From Veronia pacifica (GTDB taxonomy: Bacteria > Pseudomonadota > Gammaproteobacteria > Enterobacterales > Vibrionaceae), in contig NZ_LYBM01000023.1 in the NCBI RefSeq assembly GCF_001707825.1, positions 17,252 through 81,251 of the forward strand: 64,000 nt of DNA, read 5' to 3'. A model generated the notes under the pieces. It saw nothing but the letters and a program-made list of their open reading frames with translations. It had not been told where the DNA came from and searched no databases. How positions within the stretch are numbered: position 1 is the first letter of the stretch; each line of letters begins with the position of its first letter. The position numbers and the translations under genes are program-made. Positions 8,989 to 18,783 of this stretch are shown piece after piece.

Positions 8989-11619
8989 ATGAATGACAAG
9001 TACAATGCATTGAGAAGTAACGTCAGTACCCTGGGTCACTTGCTCGGAAACACAATTAAAGCTGCCCATGGCGAGGAGCTGCTCGATAAAGTTGAAGAAA
9101 TTCGACAACTTTCGAAGTCGGCGGCAGCAGGCAATGATGATGACAGGGATAAGCTCATCGATGTTTTACAACAACTCCCCAATGACCAACTGCTACCGGT
9201 TGCCCGTGCTTTCAGTCAGTTCCTTAATCTGACGAATATTGCTGAACAATTTCACACAACATCGCGCCACTGTGACAAGCAGGTATGCAACCCCGATAGC
9301 ATTGATGCTCTGTTTGAGCGTCTGCAACAGTCTGATGTCTCAGAGACAGACACAGATAAAGCAGTGGAAGATTTAAAAATTGAGTTGGTGTTAACCGCGC
9401 ACCCAACAGAAGTAGCTCGTCGCACAACCATACACAAGCTGGTACAAATCAATAAATGCCTTTCTCAGTTGGAGTTGAGTGATATCTCCTCCCAAGAGCG
9501 AGCCAGCACAGAATTGAGGCTTGAGCAGCTTATTGCTCAGTCTTGGCACTCTGACGAGATCCGCCAACAGCGCCCTACCCCGGTAGATGAAGCACGCTGG
9601 GGCTATGCAGTAATAGAAAACAGTTTGTGGCAAGCTGTGCCCGATTTTATCCGCCAGTTCGACCAGAAGCTCGAACAGAACCGGGGATATAAGCTGCCTA
9701 TTGATGCTGCTCCGGTTCAAATTTCATCATGGATGGGTGGCGACAGAGACGGTAACCCTTTCGTTACTCATGCAATTACCCGCGAAGTCCTGTTGCTGGC
9801 ACGCTGGAAAGCTGCTGACCTTTTCCTGCAGGACATTCAGGCTCTGAATAATGAGCTGTCTATGGTCAAGGCAAATGATGAAGTAAACGCGCTCGCTGAT
9901 GGTGCGCATGAACCCTATCGCCATATTCTCAGAGAGCTGCGCACCTTACTCTCAAATACGCTTGATGTGCTCCATGCACAGTTAAATGATCAGCCCGCTC
10001 CGTCTGTTCCAGTTCTGACAGAAACCGATCAGCTGTGGCAACCTCTTCATGCGATTTACCAATCTCTCCATGAATGTGGTATGGGCATCATTGCTGACGG
10101 CTGCCTGCTCGACACGCTCCGCCGCGTTCAGTGCTTTGGTATTAACCTGATCAAACTGGACATCCGTCAGGAGAGCACACGTCATGCCAATGCATTGGCA
10201 GAGGTCACTCGCTACCTTGGGATGGGAGATTACAGCCAGTGGAGCGAGCAGGACAAACAGGCATTTCTGATCCGTGAACTCAGCTCTCAGCGCCCGCTAT
10301 TACCACTGAAATGGACTCCAAGTGATGAGGTGCAGGAAGTCCTTAACACCTGTCGGACAATTGCAGAGCAACCAAGAGAAGCGTTAGGTTCATATGTTAT
10401 CTCTATGGCCCGCACTGCTTCCGATGTGTTGGCTGTCCACCTGCTGCTTAAAGAAGCAGGGTGTCAGTTCAGAATGGATGTCTGTCCCTTATTTGAAACG
10501 CTGGATGATCTCAATAACGCAGAGTCAGTGATCAAGCAATTACTGAATATCGACTGGTACCGTGGCTTTATTCAGAATTTCCAGATGGTCATGATTGGCT
10601 ATTCCGATTCTGCGAAAGATGCAGGCGTCATGTCAGCAGGTTGGGCACAATATAAAGCCATGGAAGCGCTGGTCAGCGTCTGTGAGGAATCCGGTGTCGA
10701 TCTGGTGCTTTTCCATGGCCGGGGCGGCACCATCGGCCGTGGTGGTGCACCCGCACACGCCGCTCTGCTGTCACAGCCACCTAAAAGCCTTAAAGGTGGC
10801 CTGAGGGTAACTGAGCAGGGGGAGATGATCCGCTTTAAGCTCGGTCTGCCAGAAGTTGCCGTTAACAGCCTGAACATGTACACCAGCGCTATTCTTGAAG
10901 CTAACCTGTTACCGCCTCCTGAGCCCAAGCAGCACTGGCGTGAACGAATGGATGCGCTGAGTGATATCTCGTGCGACGCCTATCGCAGCATCGTACGTGG
11001 ACACAAGGACTTTGTACCTTACTTCCGTGCTGCTACACCTGAACTCGAACTTGGTAAGCTACCTTTGGGTTCACGTCCTTCTAAACGAAATCCGAAAGGT
11101 GGCGTTGAGAGCCTGCGTGCGATCCCATGGATCTTCGCGTGGAGCCAGAACCGATTGCTTCTTCCTGCATGGCTTGGCGCTGGTCAGGCAATTCAACATG
11201 TCATTGATCAAGGTCATTTGGCTGAGTTAGAAGAAATGTGCCGTGAGTGGCCTTTCTTTTCTACGCGCCTTGGTATGCTTGAAATGGTTTATACCAAAAC
11301 CAGTTTATCCACCTCCAAGTATTATGATGAGAAACTGGTTCCTTCATCTTTATGGTCTCTGGGCGAAACATTAAGAAGCCGGTTGAATAATGATATTAGA
11401 GCCGTTCTTATGGTTGAGAACAGTGATCATCTCATGGAACAAGATCCTTGGGGTGCAGAAGCCATCAGGCTGAGAAATATCTATGTCGAACCTCTGAGTA
11501 TGCTTCAGGCCGAATTACTGAGTCGAACGCGAGCTGAGGAAAATCCTACACCAGAGCTTGATAACACTCTGATGGTAACCATAGCAGGCATTGCTGCCGG
11601 TCTAAGGAACACAGGGTAA
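8989..11619 (+). CDS. ppc: Phosphoenolpyruvate carboxylase
   Basis: An 876-residue enzyme that carboxylates phosphoenolpyruvate to oxaloacetate, an anaplerotic reaction feeding the aspartate family and arginine. Signature motifs are [12 protein letters not shown] with the catalytic histidine around residue 137, [30 protein letters not shown], and the family C-terminus NTG. Length matches the family (about 880). It is divergent from argC with 485 bp between them. AphA lies downstream, as it does in Vibrio cholerae. No frame disruption is seen. Confidence 0.98.
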   Translation: MNDKYNALRSNVSTLGHLLGNTIKAAHGEELLDKVEEIRQLSKSAAAGNDDDRDKLIDVLQQLPNDQLLPVARAFSQFLNLTNIAEQFHTTSRHCDKQVCNPDSIDALFERLQQSDVSETDTDKAVEDLKIELVLTAHPTEVARRTTIHKLVQINKCLSQLELSDISSQERASTELRLEQLIAQSWHSDEIRQQRPTPVDEARWGYAVIENSLWQAVPDFIRQFDQKLEQNRGYKLPIDAAPVQISSWMGGDRDGNPFVTHAITREVLLLARWKAADLFLQDIQALNNELSMVKANDEVNALADGAHEPYRHILRELRTLLSNTLDVLHAQLNDQPAPSVPVLTETDQLWQPLHAIYQSLHECGMGIIADGCLLDTLRRVQCFGINLIKLDIRQESTRHANALAEVTRYLGMGDYSQWSEQDKQAFLIRELSSQRPLLPLKWTPSDEVQEVLNTCRTIAEQPREALGSYVISMARTASDVLAVHLLLKEAGCQFRMDVCPLFETLDDLNNAESVIKQLLNIDWYRGFIQNFQMVMIGYSDSAKDAGVMSAGWAQYKAMEALVSVCEESGVDLVLFHGRGGTIGRGGAPAHAALLSQPPKSLKGGLRVTEQGEMIRFKLGLPEVAVNSLNMYTSAILEANLLPPPEPKQHWRERMDALSDISCDAYRSIVRGHKDFVPYFRAATPELELGKLPLGSRPSKRNPKGGVESLRAIPWIFAWSQNRLLLPAWLGAGQAIQHVIDQGHLAELEEMCREWPFFSTRLGMLEMVYTKTSLSTSKYYDEKLVPSSLWSLGETLRSRLNNDIRAVLMVENSDHLMEQDPWGAEAIRLRNIYVEPLSMLQAELLSRTRAEENPTPELDNTLMVTIAGIAAGLRNTG

Positions 11620-11991
11620 TGAGAGGTTGATTCATAATTGAGAAAAGTGACTCATTTTATATATTCCAAACATGATTGACATATTAGGGGTGCTGTCAGT
11701 CAACTGATAGTGTTATTAATATTGTTGATAAGACAGTCAACCCTGTCGGTATTTGGCAAAAAGGGCTATGCATCGCTGGTCTCTGCATGCCAAATACCTA
11801 TTTCAATTGTGGTCGGTAAATCGGAGTAACCGCGCAGAAATAAGTGCAACCTGAGAAAAGGGACTTGCTCTACTGATGCACAATCCGATGAACTGATCGG
11901 TTCCGCTTTGTGTTTACATTCGGAAATACAAATTGCCATAGAGCAATAACAGTAGTAAGCGCAGGCAAATTTTATTTTGGAAAGATAAAAG
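11620..11991. other. ppc-aphA intergenic region with long inverted repeat (no gene)
   Basis: A 372-bp noncoding stretch. It holds a perfect 11-bp inverted repeat (11748-11758 and 11788-11798) and a weak candidate for a LuxR/HapR-type site at 11713-11731 (TTATTAATATTGTTGATAA). No T-tract follows the repeat, so a classical ppc terminator is not evident. It should contain the aphA promoter and a long aphA 5' leader, a known target of quorum-sensing control in Vibrio. Confidence 0.55.
11748..11798. repeat. Perfect 11-bp inverted repeat upstream of aphA
   Basis: GGTATTTGGCA at 11748-11758 is the exact reverse complement of TGCCAAATACC at 11788-11798, with a 29-base loop that itself contains ATGCAT and TGCAT. 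It lies 194 bp before the aphA start. It could be an RNA structure in the leader or an operator pair; nothing in the sequence decides. Confidence 0.75.
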
Positions 11992-12573
11992 ATGTCACTA
12001 CCACACGTAATTTTAACGGTGCTGAGTCACCGAGACGCAACAGGATACGATATCACTAAGGAATTCACCCGCTCTGTGGGTTTTTTCTGGAAAGCAAGCC
12101 ATCAGCAGGTATATCGTGAACTTGGTAAGTTATCTGAACAAGGAGCAGTGAGCTGTCAGCTTGAGCCCCAAGACGGAAAACCGGATAGGAAAGTATATTC
12201 TATTACGGCGTCTGGCAAAGCTGCGCTGTACCAATGGTTTCAGCAACCGACCAAACAGACTACATATCGTGATGAGCTATCAGCAAAACTACTCTCATGC
12301 GCGGTGTTCGATACTAAACCAATGATAGAACACCTGAATGAAATGGTTGATGATACTCGAGGCTCTCTGGCACAGCTCAGAGAAATCGAAAACACACGAT
12401 ATGCAAATCCAGCCCTTTTATCTCGCGAAGCCAGGCTTGAACGTCTGACACTGCGCAGAGGTATATATAACCGTGAAGCATGGTTGAGCTGGGCTCAGGA
12501 AGTGCTCGAGGAGCTTCATCAAATGAAAAAGCAAGAAACCTCAAGTAATATGTTCGTCGTCAACCATGGTTGA
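11992..12573 (+). CDS. aphA: AphA-type PadR family regulator (low-density quorum-sensing master regulator)
   Basis: A 193-residue PadR-type winged-helix protein. The N-terminus MSLPHVILTVLSHRDATGYDITKEFTRSVGFFWKASHQQVYREL closely matches Vibrio cholerae AphA, and GKPDRKVYSIT and RLERLTLRRGIY are further matches. Family knowledge: AphA is made at low cell density, activated by Qrr small RNAs and repressed by LuxR/HapR; in Vibrio cholerae it acts with AphB on tcpPH. It has an N-terminal winged helix and a C-terminal antiparallel coiled-coil dimer. This copy ends in about 14 extra residues (KKQETSSNMFVVNHG) compared with the 179-residue cholera protein. The gene is next to ppc as expected and converges with metL. 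Confidence 0.92.
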   Translation: MSLPHVILTVLSHRDATGYDITKEFTRSVGFFWKASHQQVYRELGKLSEQGAVSCQLEPQDGKPDRKVYSITASGKAALYQWFQQPTKQTTYRDELSAKLLSCAVFDTKPMIEHLNEMVDDTRGSLAQLREIENTRYANPALLSREARLERLTLRRGIYNREAWLSWAQEVLEELHQMKKQETSSNMFVVNHG

Positions 12574-12620
12574 GCAACTGAATCATATTAACGAGGCTTG
12601 AAGCTTCTATGGAAAGCACT

Positions 12621-12657
12621 AAAAAATAACCGCCACTAACGGCGGTTATTCTTTTTT
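12621..12657. terminator. Bidirectional terminator between aphA and metL
   Basis: AATAACCGCC, loop ACTAAC, GGCGGTTATT is a perfect 10-bp stem at 12625-12650, with T-run on the right and A-run on the left. It can end both converging transcripts. Confidence 0.92.
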
Positions 12658-12663
12658 ACAAGG

Positions 12664-15102
12664 TTAAAGCATGCTGGTCAGGCGGTTAATGTCTGACAAC
12701 AGAGCACCTGCAGTCACATCCCGCCCTGCACCCGGGCCCCTTATCACCAAAGGATTTTCCCGATACCACTTGCTCTCAATGGCAAAAATATTGTCACAAG
12801 GCAGAAGGTTAGCGAGGGGATCATCATCCTGCAGAACTTCAAGACCCACCCTTGCTTTTCCATCTTTCCCCAGACGGGCGACATATCTCAGAACACCCTG
12901 CTCTTTTTCAGCTTTTTTAAGCCAGGGAGCCAAATATTCATCAATGACCTGCGATTGCTCAAAAAAGTTTTCCAGCTCGAGACCTGACAGCTGTTCTGGC
13001 ACCAGAGACTGCACCTGCACATCTTGCGGCTCAATAGCAAGGCCAGCTTCACGGGTGAGGATCACCAATTTTCGCATGACATCCGCACCGCTGAGATCCT
13101 CTCGCGGCTCCGGCTCAGTCAGTCCCTGCAACCATGCCTGTTCGAGCAGTGCAGAAAAACTCTGTCCGGGCTTATATTGCTGGAATAGCCAGGATAGTGT
13201 GCCAGAGAAAATACCTGATAGTGAGAGAACATCGTCTCCGCTTTCCTGTAAATCCCGGATGGCGTAATTTACTGGCAGCCCTGCACCGACAGTGGCGTTA
13301 TAAAGCCAGCGACGCCCTGTTTTGGCAAATGCATCCTGTACCCGGTAGTAATCTTCAGAAGCAGCTGAGCCTGCATACTTATTAGCAGAGATCAGGTGAA
13401 AGCCATGCTCAGCCAGCACTGGATAGACATGAGATAACCCTGCATTCGCCGTCACATCCAATACGATGACATCGTCGTAGGGATGATTAAGTAATCTATC
13501 CAGCCACTGCCCTTTTTTGTACTCAACAGCATGAGAATCGAACAGCTCCGAGGCCGTTGCCGGATCGATTCCCTCGGGATCAAGCCACTGTCGCTGGCTA
13601 TCTTGAACAGCAATCAGCGTGAAACTCATCCCATGACGTCGCTCAAGCGCAATTTTTTGTTCGGTGTAAAGCTCTAACCATCGGCTTCCGATATTGCCTT
13701 TACCTAACAACACCAGACCTATTTTTCTCTGGGCATGGAACAGTGCTTGGTGAATCACACTCACTAGTGCTGATGTGTCCACCTTGCGCATAATAGCTGC
13801 AATGCTGACACCAGCCAGAGATTCAGCGATAAACTCAATAGGCTGGCCTTTCAGTTGCTGATAAAAGCCATGACAGTGAATTGGATTAGATGTCACACCA
13901 GCTCCAACCGCCGCAACCATGCAGTAGCCTTCTCGAACGCTAATGTCAGCGTCAATGGCACTATCTCTAAGCAGGTCATAAACGTCATTCACGACCTCAG
14001 AGGTGAAGGCAAGCTGGATTCTATGCTGATCATCGCTCGAAGACTGAGCGAGAGCTGTCAAATTAATTTTGCTCAACAGAACATCAAGCTGCTCTTTGAC
14101 ATGGCGGAAATCATGTGAGGGATGCACATCAAGTTGCACCAAACAGACACTGTCCAGTGACGTGATAATTTTAGCGCCACGACCGGAAGCCAAAACACGC
14201 TCTATGCGTGTTGAACCCGAATCTGGCTGATGGCTGCATCTCAGTGTAAGGTCTATAGCACTCTGTGAGACGGGCTGAAGGGTACGGCTGTGAAGCACTG
14301 GAGCAGCAAGCCTTGCCAGCTCCGCCGCTTCATCAAGACGTAACAAAGATAGCAGACACGCATCCTCTACCAATCTGGGATCGGCACTGTAAACACCGGC
14401 AACATCACTCCAGATAGTTACCCGGGATACATCCGCTAATGCACCAATCACAGTTGCAGAATAGTCAGAACCATTTCGACCCAGCAGGACTGTGTCTCCA
14501 GCCGTACCTTGAGCCATGAATCCTGTGATCACAACACGCATGCCCTGCCGCTGTACGAGCTGCTCATTGAGCAGCGGCCACGAGCGTGCCCGGTCAACTT
14601 CAGGCTGTGCAGAACGCTCCGCACGCAAAAAGGTACGGGAATCGAGATGAACTGCAGCAAGTCCAAGTTGGTTCAACAAAGCAGCGAGCACCCGGGTGGA
14701 CCAAACTTCACCAAAACCCTGAGCCCACGCTCTCTGGCTGCCAGACATCTGCTCTTCACCTGCTTTTGCAAGCAAGCTGAAGTCGCTGTAAAGCTCGTCC
14801 ACCAGCACTTGTTTGTCGTCACCCTCAATCAGGTTCTCGATCAAATCCTGTTGAAATTTCCTCAGTGACTGCAGCGCTTCATGAGCCATTCGACCGTCTT
14901 TGTCGAGCAGTGCCAGCCACTCAATCAGGCGGTTAGTGGTTTTGCCCGCTGCCGACACCACAATAAGATCATCATTACTGCTGTATTGCTGAAGGATCTC
15001 CGCTACACGACGAAAACAGTCGGGATCAGCAAGGCTACTGCCGCCGAATTTGTGAAGTTGCCTCACGCGTCCTTGTGAGTCAGTGCTGTCAGACAGGGTC
15101 AT
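12664..15102 (-). CDS. metL: Bifunctional aspartokinase II / homoserine dehydrogenase II
   Basis: An 812-residue fusion. The N-terminal half is aspartokinase, beginning QLHKFGGSSLADPDCF with LLGRNGSDYSATVIGAL further on. The C-terminal half is homoserine dehydrogenase with the nucleotide loop LVLLGKGNIGSRWLELY and the signature GLPVNYAIRDLQESGDDVLSLSGIFSGTLSWLF. It catalyses the first and third steps of the aspartate pathway toward methionine. The start overlaps the metB stop by 4 bp (ATGA at 15099-15102), so the two are translationally coupled in a metBL operon under MetJ control. A terminator shared with aphA follows. The metF gene that often follows metL is absent. Confidence 0.96.
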   Translation of the reverse strand: MTLSDSTDSQGRVRQLHKFGGSSLADPDCFRRVAEILQQYSSNDDLIVVSAAGKTTNRLIEWLALLDKDGRMAHEALQSLRKFQQDLIENLIEGDDKQVLVDELYSDFSLLAKAGEEQMSGSQRAWAQGFGEVWSTRVLAALLNQLGLAAVHLDSRTFLRAERSAQPEVDRARSWPLLNEQLVQRQGMRVVITGFMAQGTAGDTVLLGRNGSDYSATVIGALADVSRVTIWSDVAGVYSADPRLVEDACLLSLLRLDEAAELARLAAPVLHSRTLQPVSQSAIDLTLRCSHQPDSGSTRIERVLASGRGAKIITSLDSVCLVQLDVHPSHDFRHVKEQLDVLLSKINLTALAQSSSDDQHRIQLAFTSEVVNDVYDLLRDSAIDADISVREGYCMVAAVGAGVTSNPIHCHGFYQQLKGQPIEFIAESLAGVSIAAIMRKVDTSALVSVIHQALFHAQRKIGLVLLGKGNIGSRWLELYTEQKIALERRHGMSFTLIAVQDSQRQWLDPEGIDPATASELFDSHAVEYKKGQWLDRLLNHPYDDVIVLDVTANAGLSHVYPVLAEHGFHLISANKYAGSAASEDYYRVQDAFAKTGRRWLYNATVGAGLPVNYAIRDLQESGDDVLSLSGIFSGTLSWLFQQYKPGQSFSALLEQAWLQGLTEPEPREDLSGADVMRKLVILTREAGLAIEPQDVQVQSLVPEQLSGLELENFFEQSQVIDEYLAPWLKKAEKEQGVLRYVARLGKDGKARVGLEVLQDDDPLANLLPCDNIFAIESKWYRENPLVIRGPGAGRDVTAGALLSDINRLTSML

Positions 15103-16265
15103 GACCGATTATCTCCTAAGGTTCTGAATGCATGCTGTAAATCAGCGATCAAGTCCTGCGGGTCTTCCAGTCCCACAGAAAGACGTAACAGGGTTGGTGC
15201 CAGTCCAGCTTCAGCCTGTGCCTCATCACTCATTGCTCTGTGAGTCATTGAGCCCGGGTGGGTGACAAGGCTCTCAACGCCGCCAAGCGACTCGGCAAGT
15301 GAAAATAGCTTCAATGCACCAAGGAATACTTTTAGGCCTTCGAGATCGGCATCCAGTTCAAAGCTCAGCATACCGCCGAAGCCTGACTGTTGTTTCACCG
15401 CTATCTCATGGCCGGGATGTTCCTTCAGAGATGGGTGATAAATCTTACGAACAGCAGACTCTTTTGCCAAATAAGCAAGAATTTCTTCAGCACCGCGCTC
15501 ATGCTGACGCATTCGGGCACCCAACGTTCTCAGTCCGCGTAATGTCATGAAGCTGTCAAAGGCATTGCCTGTCGCGCCGATACAGTTACCCCACCAGGCA
15601 AGGCTTTCTGCCAATTCAGGATCTTTCGCCACCACGGCTCCGCCGACCGAATCAGAGTGGCCGTTGATATATTTCGTCGTGGAATGGATAACAAAATCCG
15701 CGCCCAAAGTGAGCGGTTGCTGAAGCACAGGTGAAAGGAAAGTATTGTCGACAGCAACCCAAGCACCAACTTTGTGTGCCTGCTCGCAAATGGCGGCAAT
15801 ATCTACCACACGTAGTAATGGGTTTGACGGTGTTTCGACCATGACCAGCTTCGGCTTACGTGCCAAGGCTTTCTGCAACGCTTCATTGTCAGACTGATCA
15901 ACAAACTCTACAGAGAAGGCACCTTTCTTAGAGCGGGAATCAAATAAACGATAGGTACCGCCGTAGCAATCATGGGGAGCGATAATCAGGTCATCGCTGT
16001 CCAGAAGAGATACCAGAAGGTTAATGGCTGACATGCCACAGCTTGTGACCACCGCCCCTGCACCGCCCTCCAGCTCGGTTAGAGCCGTTTCAAGATGAGA
16101 TCGGGTTGGGTTGCCTCCCCGGGCATAGTCATATTTTGGAACAGCGCCAAATTCAGGAAAAGTAAAATTGGTCGAGAGATATAACGGCGGCACTACGGCC
16201 TGATGTTGTGTATCTGTCGCGATACCGGTTCTCACTGCAATTGTATCGCGTTTGCTGTTGCTCAT
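15099..16265 (-). CDS. metB: Cystathionine gamma-synthase
   Basis: A 388-residue PLP enzyme that joins O-succinylhomoserine and cysteine to make cystathionine. HSTTKYINGHSDSVGG contains the PLP-binding lysine near residue 198. The start at 16265 (MSNSKRDTIAVRTG) has a ribosome site, AAGGAT, just upstream; an ATG twelve codons further out lacks one and does not fit the family. It is first in the metBL operon and divergent from metJ, with four met boxes in between. Confidence 0.97.
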   Translation of the reverse strand: MSNSKRDTIAVRTGIATDTQHQAVVPPLYLSTNFTFPEFGAVPKYDYARGGNPTRSHLETALTELEGGAGAVVTSCGMSAINLLVSLLDSDDLIIAPHDCYGGTYRLFDSRSKKGAFSVEFVDQSDNEALQKALARKPKLVMVETPSNPLLRVVDIAAICEQAHKVGAWVAVDNTFLSPVLQQPLTLGADFVIHSTTKYINGHSDSVGGAVVAKDPELAESLAWWGNCIGATGNAFDSFMTLRGLRTLGARMRQHERGAEEILAYLAKESAVRKIYHPSLKEHPGHEIAVKQQSGFGGMLSFELDADLEGLKVFLGALKLFSLAESLGGVESLVTHPGSMTHRAMSDEAQAEAGLAPTLLRLSVGLEDPQDLIADLQHAFRTLGDNRS

Positions 16266-16333
16266 CTTGAATCCTTCCCTGTGCCATAAAAATCTATACA
16301 AGCTTAGCTCTTCACCTTACCGATCACATAACA

Positions 16334-16365
16334 AGACGTCAATACTTCTAGACGTCTAAATGTCT
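16334..16365. promoter_or_regulatory. Four tandem met boxes (MetJ operator)
   Basis: Four contiguous 8-mers can be read: AGACGTCA, ATACTTCT, AGACGTCT and AAATGTCT, against the consensus AGACGTCT. Box 3 is perfect and box 1 has one mismatch. MetJ dimers bind adjacent boxes cooperatively with S-adenosylmethionine. The array sits between divergent metB and metJ, so it should control both. Confidence 0.93.
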
Positions 16366-16472
16366 TTACTTATGGCAGTTAATCTGGCTAAAATTTAACA
16401 TCATCTAACCTGGCCATGGGTAACCGGGGCAGACATAATAAACAATGCAAATAACCGCTGAGAAGGTGATTA

Positions 16473-16790
16473 ATGGCAGACTGGAATGGTGAGTATATTA
16501 ACCCTTATGCTGAGCATGGTAAAAAGAAAGAACAGGTAAAAAAAATTACCGTCTCTATACCACTCAAGGTACTGAAGATTTTAACGGATGAGCGTACTCG
16601 CCGTCAGGTTAACAATCTTCGTCATGCAACAAACAGTGAGTTGCTCTGTGAAGCATTCCTACATGCCTACACTGGACAGCCCCTGCCAACAGACGACGAT
16701 ATTCGCAAAGATAAATCAGACAGCGTACCGGCCGAAGTGAAACGGATCATGAAAGAACGCGGTATTGAGTTTGACGAAGAAGAATATTGA
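16473..16790 (+). CDS. metJ: Methionine repressor
   Basis: A 105-residue ribbon-helix-helix repressor that uses S-adenosylmethionine as corepressor. [50 protein letters not shown] is the conserved core, with the DNA-contacting beta strand at KKITVSI. Length equals that of Escherichia coli MetJ. It is divergent from metB, and its own operator is the four-box array upstream. A bidirectional terminator follows at once. Confidence 0.98.
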   Translation: MADWNGEYINPYAEHGKKKEQVKKITVSIPLKVLKILTDERTRRQVNNLRHATNSELLCEAFLHAYTGQPLPTDDDIRKDKSDSVPAEVKRIMKERGIEFDEEEY

Positions 16791-16791
16791 T

Positions 16792-16820
16792 AAAAAAACC
16801 AGCCTAGGGCTGGTTTTTTT
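16792..16820. terminator. Bidirectional terminator between metJ and the malic enzyme gene
   Basis: AACCAGCC, loop TAG, GGCTGGTT forms the stem with A-run on the left and T-run on the right, located between two converging genes. Confidence 0.92.
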
Positions 16821-16842
16821 ATCGCTAACGAAGTGCTCGCTA

Positions 16843-18087
16843 TTACGCCATATAATTATCTGGCATCTCAATGCGGGCAACGCCAGAGTCAACCGCAGCC
16901 TGAGCCACCGCTTTTGCCACACGGGGTAGTAAGCGGCCATCCATTGGCTTGGGAATAATGTAATCAGGCCCGAAGCTTAACGCCTTGGAACCCGATGCTT
17001 TGAGCACCTCTTCAGGCACGGGTTCTTTCGCAAGAGAACGGATGGCATTCACGGCTGCCAATTTCATCTCATCGTTGATCTGACTGGCTCGTACATCCAA
17101 CGCTCCGCGGAAGATAAACGGGAAACAAAGCACATTGTTTACCTGATTCGGATAATCAGAGCGGCCTGTTCCCATAATAAGGTCATCACGAACCTGATGC
17201 GCCAACTCAGGCTTAATTTCCGGATCAGGGTTTGAACAGGCAAAAACAACTGGCTTTTCTGCCATCAACTTCAGTGCCTCCGGCGAGAGAAGATCTGGGC
17301 CAGACACACCAATAAAGATATCAGCACCTTCAATCACATCTTCAAGCGAACGTTTGTCTGTGTTATTCGCGAACTGCTGTTTGTACTGGTTGATGTCGTC
17401 GCGGCGGGTGTGAATGACGCCCTTGCGATCCAACATGTAAATTTTTTCACGCTGTGCACCACATTTTATCAGCAGCTCCATACAGGCCACCGCTGCAGCA
17501 CCCGCCCCAAGACAGACTATCACCGCGTCGCTGATATCTTTGCCTTGCAGTTCAAGTGCATTCAGCATACCAGCCGCAGTGACAATCGCTGTTCCATGCT
17601 GATCATCATGAAAAACAGGGACATTACAACGTTCAATCAATTGCTTCTCTATCTCGAAGCAGTCAGGCGCCTTAATATCTTCTAAATTGATACCGCCGAA
17701 TGTGTCGGCAATGTTGGCGACTGTGTCAACAAACTCGTCAATTGTTCGGTGCTTGACTTCGATGTCTATCGAATCAAGATTGGCAAACCGCTTAAACAGC
17801 AGCGCCTTACCTTCCATCACAGGTTTCGAAGCCAAGGGCCCCAAGTTTCCCAACCCAAGAATTGCTGTGCCATTTGAAATCACAGCAACCATGTTGCCCT
17901 TTGCTGTGTATTTATAAACGTTATCAGCATCTTGAGCGATTTCTCTGACCGGCTCAGCAACACCCGGGCTATATGCCAGAGCAAGATCTTCTACGGTATT
18001 GGCTGGTTTTGTAAGTTCTACAGAGATTTTGCCTGGTACCGGATTAGAGTGGTAATCCAGTGCCATCTGGCGTCTATCTTCAGACAT
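16843..18087 (-). CDS. Malic enzyme (short form, oxaloacetate-decarboxylating)
   Basis: A 414-residue oxidative malate decarboxylase giving pyruvate, CO2 and NAD(P)H. It corresponds to the malic enzyme part of MaeB but lacks the C-terminal phosphotransacetylase-like domain. Motifs include SNGTAILGLGNLGP, PVFHDDQHGTAIVTAAGML (metal and substrate site) and IVCLGAGAAAVAC (nucleotide loop). Cofactor preference cannot be fixed by eye. It stands alone between metJ and rpmE, with its own promoter region to the right. Confidence 0.92.
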   Translation of the reverse strand: MSEDRRQMALDYHSNPVPGKISVELTKPANTVEDLALAYSPGVAEPVREIAQDADNVYKYTAKGNMVAVISNGTAILGLGNLGPLASKPVMEGKALLFKRFANLDSIDIEVKHRTIDEFVDTVANIADTFGGINLEDIKAPDCFEIEKQLIERCNVPVFHDDQHGTAIVTAAGMLNALELQGKDISDAVIVCLGAGAAAVACMELLIKCGAQREKIYMLDRKGVIHTRRDDINQYKQQFANNTDKRSLEDVIEGADIFIGVSGPDLLSPEALKLMAEKPVVFACSNPDPEIKPELAHQVRDDLIMGTGRSDYPNQVNNVLCFPFIFRGALDVRASQINDEMKLAAVNAIRSLAKEPVPEEVLKASGSKALSFGPDYIIPKPMDGRLLPRVAKAVAQAAVDSGVARIEMPDNYMA

Positions 18088-18260
18088 TTTATTTTAATCC
18101 TACTTTTAGTCTTTAAAGCTTACCTGTTTTAAGGCTAGCAAGCGAAAAACGTCATGGTAAGCGCAAGGGAGAGATATATGCGCCAAAAGACGATGTTAGC
18201 CTAGTAAAAGACATTGTGCCATAGGAGGACAGGCTGGTATGCGGGGGTGTCTGAAAGGTG

Positions 18261-18289
18261 AAAAAAAAGGTGCCAATCGGCACCTTTTT
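18261..18289 (-). terminator. Terminator downstream of rpmE
   Basis: AAGGTGCC, short loop, GGCACCTT flanked by an A-run on the left, which is a T-run on the minus strand, about 20 bp past the rpmE stop. T bases on the right side also make it usable in the other direction. Confidence 0.85.
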
Positions 18290-18307
18290 CTTTGCTTTTG
18301 GGAAAGC

Positions 18308-18520
18308 TTATTTCGCGCCCAGTACGCCGAAACGCTTCTTGAAGCGGTCAACGCGGCCACCGGTATCAACGATACGTTGCTTACCAGTGTAGAATGGGTG
18401 GCATTTGTCACAAACATCCAGGTTGATGTCTTTACCTAGAGTTGTTTTGAATACGAAAGTATTTCCGCAAGAACATTTTGCAGATACTTCTTCATAGTTT
18501 GGATGGATACCAGCTTTCAT
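18308..18520 (-). CDS. rpmE: 50S ribosomal protein L31
   Basis: A 70-residue ribosomal protein beginning [12 protein letters not shown]. It is the zinc-binding C+ form, with cysteines in KCSCGNTF and [10 protein letters not shown]. The ATG at 18520 follows a GAGG ribosome site; the frame extends further upstream but the family starts here. It is divergent from priA, as in related genomes. Family knowledge: C+ L31 is often replaced by a cysteine-free paralogue during zinc limitation; no Zur site is evident to me here. Confidence 0.97.
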   Translation of the reverse strand: MKAGIHPNYEEVSAKCSCGNTFVFKTTLGKDINLDVCDKCHPFYTGKQRIVDTGGRVDRFKKRFGVLGAK

Positions 18521-18783
18521 AGGGATTACCTCAAATAAAGGCCGTGTCGCTCTCCCGATCCTAAGCCGGGCACCACACGTCGTTAACAACAAATTGTAAG
18601 GCGCGGATTCTAATCAAGCGCGACCGATATAGCAACTTTTTTGTTCAATCGACGTTGCTTTCTTTCGAAATCATATCTCTATAATCCAGAGCAAGCTTTG
18701 ACAAGACAGACTTTGCGGCATCTGCTCACGGGGTTACACTATATCCATACAATCTACTATTTCCCAGAGACCCCTTCCCAGTC

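Noticed and set aside
11713..11731. LuxR/HapR-type site upstream of aphA
   Set aside because: TTATTAATATTGTTGATAA resembles the motif only in its outer bases and lies far upstream; kept as a note, not a feature.
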